A stretch of DNA of 5,335 bases, taken from SAR324 cluster bacterium (GTDB lineage Bacteria; Bdellovibrionota; UBA2361; JAAZON01). The stretch is taken from the NCBI GenBank assembly GCA_012797725.1, contig JAAZON010000636.1:1-5335 (forward strand), given 5' to 3'. Shown here piece by piece: positions 1 to 5,335 of the stretch; position 1 is the stretch's first letter, and each line of letters begins with the position of its first letter. Position numbers and translations under genes: made by a program. The notes below the pieces were generated by a model that searched no databases, was not told where the DNA came from, and saw only the letters and a program-made list of their open reading frames with translations.

Positions 1-961
1 ACCCGCCATGGCCAAAAAACATAACAAGCCCATATCCGCTCATATCTAAAATAGAGTCAGGGGTAAAACTAAAATCCTTTACCCACTCCCCCTTTTTATT
101 AACTGTCTCAAAGCGTGTGCGGATGTCTATGTCATCATCCGCCCAGCCTAACAGTAAAAGTGTAGCTTTGATCTCATTTATGGCCCGCATAGCAATGGGA
201 TTTTTTACAGAACTCATGGCCAATACCAGCAGGGCTTTTCGACTTGAAGGAGTGACAATGGAAGAGCAAACTGCACTGCTTGCCACCTTTTCAATTAGCG
301 ATGCCCGGACTGCCGCAGCATCATGCACAGCGGCAGGAACAGAGCTCTGCATGATCGAGGAAGCAGAGCTTCCCTCAGCAGCAAAAGAATCATCCGTATT
401 TATCCCAAACTCCATGCCGTCATCGAGCACTACTGTGATATGACTAAGGTCTTTTGAAACCACGGTTTTTGCCACTCTAGCGGTTTTTTTCAGCTCTTTA
501 ACAAGCTTAGCAAGCGCCTCTTTAGTCCCAGCACTCGCTTCAAGTTTAAGAAAGCGTGAAACGATCTTGTCCATGACTGCTTGATCTGCTTTGGTTGGCG
601 CCAAGTCACCTGCGTCCGCGCGCCCTTCCGGTCCCGCAGCACAAATTGCACCGTATTTCTTGTTTAGTTTCTTAAGCGCGGCAATCTTCTTGAGCAGTTT
701 CGTCTTGGCCTCACCTCTAGCCTTTTTTGCAAGCTTAAGATTATTCTTGATATCTGCCGAATATGGCAAAAAACGATCTACCATCATTAATATACCAGGC
801 ACATAACGGGACTTAATTCTGGCGCAAGCCGCGCCATCTCCAGCAAAATAATCGTTCCCCATCACTTTAAATGATCCTTTAGGCAAGGCGATGGAAATTT
901 GTGGAAAACACAAAATTGCAAACAGAGAAAAAACTATACATCTGATGAATTGCCTGTGCAT
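1..961 (-). CDS. Exported protein, candidate clan CD (gingipain/clostripain-like) cysteine peptidase; 3' end beyond the window
   Basis: The frame is open from an ATG at 961-959 down to base 1, giving 320 residues with the C-terminus missing. Residues 1-25 form a Sec signal peptide: basic start MHRQFIR, hydrophobic core, likely cleavage after Ser-Ile-Ala25. Residues about 70-107 are rich in Lys, Ala and Leu and probably helical or coiled-coil; 139-167 is a second such stretch. Residues 173-189 contain a beta-type HITVVLDDGMEFGI segment. From 241 the chain reads RKALLVLAM, a helix ending LLLLGW, then YGLVMFFGHGG at 310-320. A hydrophobic strand followed by His-Gly (His318) is the first catalytic motif of clan CD peptidases; the Cys motif would lie past the edge. 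The start is supported by the signal peptide and AGGGG at 969-973, seven bases from the ATG. The reading frame is secure; the peptidase assignment is inference, and another Rossmann-like fold ending in GHG is possible. Confidence 0.85.
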   Translation of the reverse strand, partial: MHRQFIRCIVFSLFAILCFPQISIALPKGSFKVMGNDYFAGDGAACARIKSRYVPGILMMVDRFLPYSADIKNNLKLAKKARGEAKTKLLKKIAALKKLNKKYGAICAAGPEGRADAGDLAPTKADQAVMDKIVSRFLKLEASAGTKEALAKLVKELKKTARVAKTVVSKDLSHITVVLDDGMEFGINTDDSFAAEGSSASSIMQSSVPAAVHDAAAVRASLIEKVASSAVCSSIVTPSSRKALLVLAMSSVKNPIAMRAINEIKATLLLLGWADDDIDIRTRFETVNKKGEWVKDFSFTPDSILDMSGYGLVMFFGHGG

Positions 962-1010
962 GCTCCCACCCCTGGTCAGACTTTTCAACTGCTGGAATTC
1001 CAATCTATGC

Positions 1011-1038
1011 ATTTTACTTCAAAGCACGTTTAAATCAA
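1011..1038 (-). promoter_or_regulatory. Putative sigma-70-type promoter for the leftward exported protein
   Basis: On the minus strand a TTGATT box (1038-1033) and a TAAAAT box (1016-1011) are separated by 16 bases. Transcription would begin near 1004 and leave a leader of roughly 43 bases before the ATG at 961. The position suits the leftward gene, but the surrounding DNA is AT-rich, so chance matches are likely. Housekeeping-sigma consensus is assumed for an unknown organism. Confidence 0.35.
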
Positions 1039-1152
1039 TCAAAACACCTTCAAGCTAGGGCATTAGGATATTTTTTCTTTAGATACCCAAGACACTTCGG
1101 CCCTCTCTGTTCATTTCATTAAAGGAAAAAGCAGCAAAGCAGCGAGTCAACG

Positions 1153-1780
1153 TTAAAGATACGCTTCATGATTTAAGCCCAAGAGATGGAAAGTTTTCGA
1201 GTTGGCTCTATGGGGGTAGAGCCGACATTGGGACTGGCTAATCATTTCTGGCTCCAGCAACTCTCCTGGTGCGGGCGGAGTTAAACCAAACAATCTCATC
1301 GTTTGCTCCCAACGGTGAAGTTGGAGATCTATAACCAAATTCGACCAGACGTTTGATGTTTCTTGGATAATGGGTAGATCAGTTACCCCAAAATGTCAGG
1401 GATATGCCGCGAAATTTCTGCAAGAAATTGCAGAGGAGAAAACTCTCGCGTAGAGACAGATGTGACATCTTTGTAGGAGGTGTAAAGTACTTTTGGCTCA
1501 CCAGAGACTGTCTCATTAACTGGCATACGCGCGCGTTTGATAGTGGGCAGGGCTTCAAGCTTTGACAAGGACCGACAAGACATTATCTTGGAAGAGCTTT
1601 CATATTAACATTTAACTCCATCAGTACTTACTCGAGATACATCAACGGTATCGGTGATATCCAAGCACTGCCATAAAGCGGGTTGGCATTGTTGTAAGAG
1701 CCTTTTGCTTTCTGGGCAAAAGTTCTGGACATAACAAAATTAACAAGAGCAACAAATTGCTTAAGATCTGAATAAGGTGT
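1153..1780 (-). pseudogene. Decayed IS91-type transposase (Y2_Tnp/PF04986-like) relic
   Basis: No intact frame survives, but minus-strand translations in shifting frames recall consecutive parts of this transposase family. Around 1700-1660 the DNA reads like a damaged Gln-Arg-Phe-Gly-Ser-Ala (LYGSAWISP in one frame, CQPALW in another). About 50 bases on, in a different frame, comes STDGV, matching the family's FGSALNxNPHxHxLxxDGV block with about the expected spacing. The clearest piece is the 66-codon frame at 1583-1383: LSKLEAL, then KVLYTS, then FSPLQFLAEISRHIPD. This parallels the family's LExLxRY, KVxYxS and PLEFLAxxxxHIPD. After a TAA at 1385-1383, LIY and a shifted HYPRN resemble the LIRYYGHYSN motif. 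The 61-codon frame at 1338-1153 (RLFGLTPPAPG) may be the C-terminal tail, much less certainly. The N-terminal zinc-finger part was not found, nor were element ends. The element must be long inactive. Family recall is from memory, without a search. Confidence 0.55.
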
Positions 1781-2271
1781 TTAGTATGAATAAAGCCAAC
1801 CACTAATTCCTACAAAATATTCTTACAGCAGAACATAAAGACTTCTCCTTAAATACTCTCTACATGGGGAAGTACATCAATATTTATTGGCTAATTTCCA
1901 AGAATCTTCTTGCCCTTTTGAAATCATAAAGAAAGTAAGTTCCCGAAGATTAATATTACTTTTTCATATCTGCCTTGCAGGCCAATTGGAAAATATGCTC
2001 TCAGTATTGCAACGAGATGAGATGATAGTCATTTTTCTTCCTCACCGTGAGTGGATAATAGGATAAAGTCGATCGAGATTCCTGCTTGAGATGTTTAGGA
2101 AAATCAAACAACGAGGCTCAAACCCGAAAGTTTTGGGTATTTCAACAAGCTTTTCCAGGCCAGTACATTTCTGAGATCCCTTTGCTGGAAGCTCAATCAT
2201 AATGAGCATGGCGGCGCCAATATTAGTTTCTCGAATTTTCAATGCACTAAGTTTAAAAGGACAACTTTTGT
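1781..2271. other. Gene-free AT-rich stretch between the transposase relic and the rightward promoter
   Basis: I see no convincing gene here. The longest frame is on the minus strand at 2293-2042: 83 codons open, or 66 from a TTG at 2242. It has no ribosome binding site, no recognisable family, and overlaps the promoter of the rightward gene. Other minus-strand frames at 1781-2040 are cut by stops every few codons, and the plus strand has none of note. The stretch may hold the missing N-terminal portion or flank of the transposase relic decayed beyond recognition, or old coding DNA of another kind. No CPxC-type zinc-finger remnant was visible. Confidence 0.4.
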
Positions 2272-2272
2272 C

Positions 2273-2300
2273 TTGAGATTTTCGCTTAGGGTGCTAATTT
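2273..2300 (+). promoter_or_regulatory. Putative sigma-70-type promoter with extended -10 for the propeller/TIG protein
   Basis: TTGAGA at 2273-2278 and TAATTT at 2295-2300 are 16 bases apart, and a TG one base upstream of the -10 box gives an extended -10 element (TGC before TAATTT). Transcription from near 2307 would give a leader of about 80 bases. It lies just outside the recognisable transposase relic. The assignment rests on consensus matching only. Confidence 0.4.
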
Positions 2301-2306
2301 ATGGTA

Positions 2307-2388
2307 GTCTTAGCTTTGTCTGTCGGTGCCGTTAGAGTTGTGTCAAAGCGGCATTTCATACCGCCTTCGTTTTCTGAGAGGTGAAACC
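2307..2388 (+). promoter_or_regulatory. Leader with two mutually exclusive short hairpins and a Shine-Dalgarno site
   Basis: TGCCG at 2327-2331 can pair with CGGCA at 2349-2353, while GCGG at 2348-2351 can instead pair with CCGC at 2361-2364, so the two stems compete for the same bases. Both stems are only 4-6 base pairs. The ribosome binding site GAGGT at 2378-2382 sits six bases before the ATG at 2389 and outside both stems. The site fixes the start at 2389 rather than an in-frame GTG at 2326, which has no such site and would bury the signal peptide. No known riboswitch class was recognised. Confidence 0.35.
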
Positions 2389-4986
2389 ATGAAAAGATTT
2401 CTTGAGCTGCGTTACTGCATGAGGACAGTTGCATTCTTTATTTCTCAGACGGCACTTGCTGCATTTGTCTTTGCTCAGTCTGGAGACTGGGCATGGTCCC
2501 CACAAAAAGATGGAATTATTGCTGCCTCTGTTTCTGAAAATGGAGTCGGTAGCAAATCTTGCTCTGACGGCGCAGGAGGAGTGTTTGTTGTTTTCGGTCA
2601 ATACGAGGGAAACTGGAATCTTTACATTCAACACATCGCAGCCGATGGCAGCAAGCCATGGGGGGACACGCCTAAAGTAGTCTGTGATACGCCCGAAGAA
2701 CAGAAGGATCTGCAGGTCGCCCCAGATGGTGCCGGCGGTGTGCTTGTTGTCTGGACAGATTCACGTCACCCCAATCGAGGGTATACAGTCTACGCTCAAC
2801 GTTTGGATGCTTATGGAAACCGCTTGTGGAGTTCAGGATCTGACTATAATGGCATCGTCCTCGACACACAGCTTGACTATTGGACTTCTTCCGGATTTGC
2901 CCGTATCACGTCCGATGGCTCTGGCGGGGCCTTCATTACTTGGATACACAGCGGACACACACCTACCGGAGAATCTGGCATACGGGCTCAGCATATCAAT
3001 GCTTCTGGGGAAAAGCAGTGGGCTGCAAATGGTATTTATGTGGCCAATGTTGAGGACGATCCCAATGATCCTGATCCATATGAGCCGACCACGGTAGACT
3101 TGGCCGATCTTCTGGCAGATGGAACAGGTGGGCTCGAAGTGGCTTTTTATCGCTTTCCGATAGATAATAGCAGCGGAAACCCTGACCCATGGGTAAAGGT
3201 CTTTGTTGTAAATGTCAACGCTTCGGGGACGGTGGGAACTCCCGTTCAGCTCTGTGATGCCAGCGTAGCCTGGCAGGAAAATGCCCATATGATAGCTGAT
3301 GGTTCAGGAAATGTGATTGTTGCATGGGAGGATATGCGGCATAAGAACGATGGTACACCGACTGCTTATGAAACTGATATATATGCACAGAAGGTGAAGA
3401 TCAGCGATGGTACAAGATTGTGGGCTTTAGACGGTCAACCGCTTTGTACAAGCAGTGGTTATCAATTGGGGCTTCGGCTTTTTTCAGGAAACACCGGCAG
3501 TGCGATTGCAGTCTGGGAGGATCATTCATCCTCTGAGTACAATTATCCATATATATGTGCTAATCGAATTGCCCCCGACGGAAGCACTCAATGGGGTGCA
3601 AGCGACACAAACGGTCTGCTTGTACAAGGTCTGGACGAAGCCATGTATTATGAGGGCATGGACGCATGCAGCGATGGGACAGGCGGTATATTTGTAGGCT
3701 GGCGTGATCTGCGGAATTATTCAAGCAACTGGTTTGAAGTTGACGTTTACGGGCAGCATGTGAATGCATCAGGCGAGCTTTTGTGGGGAAACAATAAAGA
3801 GGGACATCCATTCTGGTATGGGGCACACAGCACTAATGAGACAAACACGCCTACGATGATTCCTGGCGGAGCGGGTGGAAGCGGTCAGGCAGTAATAGCG
3901 GTGTGGCATGCAACTTCAGAGTCATATAATCCCGCTATGAACATTACCGCCCAAAAAGTACAGGATTCCAGCTCCGCAATAATACCAAAGCTTTTGAGTA
4001 TTACTCCATCAAGTGGAAATCCTGACTCAAAGGTGACAATCCTTGGTTATCATTTAACGCCCAGAGGCACTTTTTCACAGGCTGGTATATTCTTCAATGG
4101 GACTTCTGCTAGTTATGATATATGGTCTGATACTCGTATTGTTGGATATGTTACAGGCGGAACGCAGGGGCCTGTAAATGTAACAGTTCAGAATTCGCGT
4201 GGGACTTCCAACGCACTGAGTTTTAACATTCTGCTTCCAGCACCATATCTGAGTGGAGTGTCGCCCATAAAAGGTATTTCGGGCTCCGAGTTTAGCCTGC
4301 TCGGAACATATTTTGGCACCACACAATCGGTTGCAAACGGCCGTGCTCTGATGCGGAATGGCACAGACTGGGTCGAACTATCAATTAAGTCATGGTCATA
4401 TACTAAAGTCGATACCTATGTACCGGCAAACCAGCCAGAGGGAGCCACCGAAGTGAAAATTGTAACTGATAAAGGCAGTTCATCGACAAAATGGTTTACT
4501 GTGAACTCGAGTGCCACAGCAACTCCTACCGCTAATCCTCAGGTTACGCAAACACCCACGCCAACTCTGACAGCAACGTTTACGCCCACAGTGAACAATG
4601 ACGCTTGCCCTGATGATCCTCAGAAAACTGAGCCAGGAATTTGTGGCTGCGGGATTCCAGATGTCGATCAGAACAAGGATGGAATCATCGACTGCGGCTC
4701 TATTAAGGCTTTTTCGACTTCACTTACACCTATGATAGGCCTCATGAACACCTCAAAAAAATCTCTCTGGCTGCTTATGCAAAAGCCAGCCGCAGGAAAG
4801 TCAACATATGAGGTTGTTATTAAAGGAAAGAGCAAGACTGTTACATATAAGACAAGCAAAAACCCTTTTTTTAGTTCAAAACTCAAACCCGGTAAGTACT
4901 CTGTCCGGTTCAGGATCATACAAAAAATCGGGGGAAAGACCCTAAAATCAAAATTTAGCGCATGGAAGAGTTTTGTTATTTCATGA
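2389..4986 (+). CDS. Secreted multidomain protein: beta-propeller-like repeats, two IPT/TIG domains, Thr/Pro linker, calcium-loop module
   Basis: This 865-residue protein starts with a signal peptide (MKRFLELRY, hydrophobic 12-29, likely cleavage after Val-Phe-Ala29). Residues 31-526 hold eight repeats of about 60 residues built on DGxGGxxVxW, then YxQxxxxxGxxxW, suggesting beta-propeller blades. Residues about 533-616 and 619-706 are two IPT/TIG immunoglobulin-like domains, each opening with a Ser-x-Thr/Ser-Pro strand and Gly-(Tyr/Thr)-x-(Leu/Phe) turn (LLSITPSSG, YLSGVSPIKG). Residues 708-735 are a Thr/Pro linker. Residues 738-770 carry four cysteines (740, 752, 754, 769) and a DxDxNxDGxxD calcium loop at 758-768. 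The last 95 residues are Lys-rich and fibronectin-III-like. No catalytic motif, LPXTG, PEP-CTERM or transmembrane anchor is seen. It should act outside the cytoplasm in binding or adhesion, but the ligand is unknown. GAGGT six bases upstream and the signal peptide choose the ATG. It appears monocistronic. Confidence 0.93.
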   Translation: MKRFLELRYCMRTVAFFISQTALAAFVFAQSGDWAWSPQKDGIIAASVSENGVGSKSCSDGAGGVFVVFGQYEGNWNLYIQHIAADGSKPWGDTPKVVCDTPEEQKDLQVAPDGAGGVLVVWTDSRHPNRGYTVYAQRLDAYGNRLWSSGSDYNGIVLDTQLDYWTSSGFARITSDGSGGAFITWIHSGHTPTGESGIRAQHINASGEKQWAANGIYVANVEDDPNDPDPYEPTTVDLADLLADGTGGLEVAFYRFPIDNSSGNPDPWVKVFVVNVNASGTVGTPVQLCDASVAWQENAHMIADGSGNVIVAWEDMRHKNDGTPTAYETDIYAQKVKISDGTRLWALDGQPLCTSSGYQLGLRLFSGNTGSAIAVWEDHSSSEYNYPYICANRIAPDGSTQWGASDTNGLLVQGLDEAMYYEGMDACSDGTGGIFVGWRDLRNYSSNWFEVDVYGQHVNASGELLWGNNKEGHPFWYGAHSTNETNTPTMIPGGAGGSGQAVIAVWHATSESYNPAMNITAQKVQDSSSAIIPKLLSITPSSGNPDSKVTILGYHLTPRGTFSQAGIFFNGTSASYDIWSDTRIVGYVTGGTQGPVNVTVQNSRGTSNALSFNILLPAPYLSGVSPIKGISGSEFSLLGTYFGTTQSVANGRALMRNGTDWVELSIKSWSYTKVDTYVPANQPEGATEVKIVTDKGSSSTKWFTVNSSATATPTANPQVTQTPTPTLTATFTPTVNNDACPDDPQKTEPGICGCGIPDVDQNKDGIIDCGSIKAFSTSLTPMIGLMNTSKKSLWLLMQKPAAGKSTYEVVIKGKSKTVTYKTSKNPFFSSKLKPGKYSVRFRIIQKIGGKTLKSKFSAWKSFVIS
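2563..3966 (+). repeat. Eight degenerate about 60-residue propeller-like repeats within the secreted protein
   Basis: The Asp-Gly-rich turn that opens each repeat falls at residues 60, 113, 176, 244, 304, 367, 429 and 493, a spacing of 53 to 68 and mostly 60-64. Typical units pair a turn such as DGAGGVLVVW, DGSGNVIVAW or DGTGGIFVGW with a downstream strand such as VYAQRLDAYG, IYAQKVKISD or VYGQHVNASG and then Leu/Gln-Trp. Repeats 4 and 6 are the most divergent: 4 lacks the Trp of the first strand, and 6 has SGNTGS in place of DGxGG. Several linkers carry a Val/Leu-Cys pair (VVCD, QLCD, PLCT). Seven or eight blades could close one ring. The resemblance is protein-level and the DNA has diverged. 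Confidence 0.75.
4510..4983 (+). other. Modular C-terminal tail: Thr/Pro linker, Cys/calcium-loop module, Lys-rich fibronectin-III-like domain
   Basis: The linker (residues 708-735) repeats TPT and TPTPT units and is expected to be extended and flexible. It leads into CPDDPQKTEPGICGCG followed by an acidic loop and Cys769, a module I know from many exported bacterial proteins where a TSP3/dockerin-like calcium loop is stapled by disulfides. Residues 771-865 contain YEVVIKGK, a Leu-Lys-Pro-Gly-Lys-Tyr-Ser-Val-Arg turn and a final SFVIS strand. This pattern fits a fibronectin-III-like sandwich and is strongly basic. It could be a surface-retention or sorting domain; that role is inference. Confidence 0.55.
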
Positions 4987-5184
4987 GCTGATTATTTAGT
5001 GAAAAGACTTAACCTGAATTTTCAATTCCTTGCCTCTAATTTGAGTAGCATTGAGACAGCAGCCTTTTCAAGTGATTGGAAAAGTTACCCTGTACCAATT
5101 CATTCGCTTCTTACTCAAAATTCGCTCTTTTGGGGTGAAAATGGGACTGCATGTGCTGGAAACCTCGCAATCACCGCTACCACT
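4987..5184. other. Intergenic stretch downstream of the secreted protein
   Basis: A plus-strand frame from a GTG at 4999 to a TAG ending at 5199 (66 codons) begins 12 bases after the upstream stop. It lacks a ribosome binding site and has no recognisable family, so I do not call it. No strong plus-strand terminator hairpin with a T-run was seen after 4986. Confidence 0.4.
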
Positions 5185-5334
5185 TTAAGGAACTTTTAGC
5201 ATTATAAAACTAAAAACCCATAGCAGCCTGTTTTCATTCGGGTTATGGGAAATTTCAAGATCTCCTACCATATCAGTTATGTCCCGGCTCTCTTTCTTAT
5301 CCTCTTTCTTGCTTTTTGGGCCGCCGTTTAAGCC
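5185..5334 (-). CDS. Possible C-terminal end of a leftward gene entering from the right edge
   Basis: The minus strand is open from the right edge to a TAA at 5187-5185, giving 49 residues: a charged stretch (KSKKEDKKESRD) and a hydrophobic end (LLWVFSFIM). No family is recognised. A competing frame from base 5335 ends after 12 basic codons at a TAA at 5299-5297. That frame would fit better with the terminator-like hairpin at 5206-5249, which otherwise lies inside this frame. Either frame, or neither, may be coding. Confidence 0.2.
   Translation of the reverse strand, partial: GLNGGPKSKKEDKKESRDITDMVGDLEISHNPNENRLLWVFSFIMLKVP
5206..5249 (-). terminator. Weak terminator-like hairpin reading leftward
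   Basis: On the minus strand CCCATA (5249-5244) and TATGGG (5222-5217) form a six-base-pair stem around a 21-base loop, followed at once by TTTTTAGTTTT. An alternative AACCC/GGGTT pairing overlaps it. The long loop and modest GC make it a weak intrinsic terminator at best. It would suit a leftward gene ending near 5297. Confidence 0.3.
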
Positions 5335-5335
5335 G

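Noticed and set aside
117..443. Plus-strand open frame of 108 codons
   Set aside because: It is antisense to the leftward exported protein, whose signal peptide, ribosome binding site and continuous 320-codon frame are far more convincing.
591..806. Plus-strand open frame of 71 codons with hydrophobic stretches
   Set aside because: It is the antisense shadow of the Lys-rich helical region of the leftward gene; its Leu/Phe/Ser richness is the complement of Lys/Glu codons.
1153..1338. 61-codon minus-strand frame as an independent gene
   Set aside because: It has no ribosome binding site and lies where the C-terminus of the decayed transposase would be, so it is treated as part of that relic.
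1753..1825. Minus-strand GISGWLYSY string resembling the start of DUF72 proteins
   Set aside because: It is only about a dozen codons between stops, with no continuation of that family downstream, so chance is the better explanation.
2326..2388. Upstream GTG start adding 21 residues to the propeller/TIG protein
   Set aside because: It has no Shine-Dalgarno site and would place a signal peptide internally; the ATG at 2389 has GAGGT at the right distance and begins a classic signal peptide.
2300..2388. Cyclic-di-GMP (GEMM) riboswitch in the leader
   Set aside because: The leader is too short and I could not find the conserved GEMM core or its paired helices.
2672..4919. Several opposite-strand and alternate-frame open frames inside the large gene
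   Set aside because: All lie within the 865-codon gene, whose repeats and domains explain the sequence; none has its own start signals or a family resemblance.
4999..5199. 66-codon plus-strand frame starting with GTG just after the large gene
   Set aside because: No Shine-Dalgarno site, no recognisable motif, and its end overlaps an opposite-strand frame and hairpin.

Overview
The window looks like chromosomal DNA of a free-living, probably Gram-negative bacterium from a poorly characterised lineage. GC content is moderate by eye. Both genes encode exported proteins with Sec-type signal peptides. The large one combines a beta-propeller-like repeat region, two IPT/TIG domains, a Thr/Pro linker and a four-cysteine calcium-loop module, a mix frequent in environmental phyla such as Deltaproteobacteria-like or Omnitrophota-like groups. 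The phylum cannot be fixed from this sequence.

Layout: (1) Positions 1-961, minus strand: the first 320 codons of an exported protein that runs off the left edge. It has a signal peptide, a Lys/Ala-rich helical region and the beginning of what looks like a clan CD (gingipain/clostripain/caspase-like) cysteine peptidase fold, ending at a hydrophobic strand plus Gly-His-Gly. (2) Positions 962-2388: about 1.4 kb without an intact gene. It holds a promoter for the leftward gene, a decayed IS91-type (Y2/PF04986-like) transposase on the minus strand (about 1153-1780) broken by stops and frameshifts, an unassigned stretch, and a promoter and short leader for the rightward gene. (3) Positions 2389-4986, plus strand: an 865-residue secreted multidomain protein with eight about 60-residue repeats, two IPT/TIG domains and a modular C-terminal tail. 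(4) Positions 4987-5335: mostly intergenic, with a weak leftward-reading terminator-like hairpin and possibly the 3' end of a leftward gene entering from the right.

The two real genes are divergent and separated by the transposon relic, so they are not an operon. Both products are exported, but nothing in the sequence ties them to one pathway. The main points of interest are the peptidase candidate cut by the window edge, the architecture of the propeller/TIG protein with its unassigned C-terminal domain, and the relic transposase, which no intact reading frame reveals. I found no CRISPR array, tRNA, rRNA or recognisable riboswitch.
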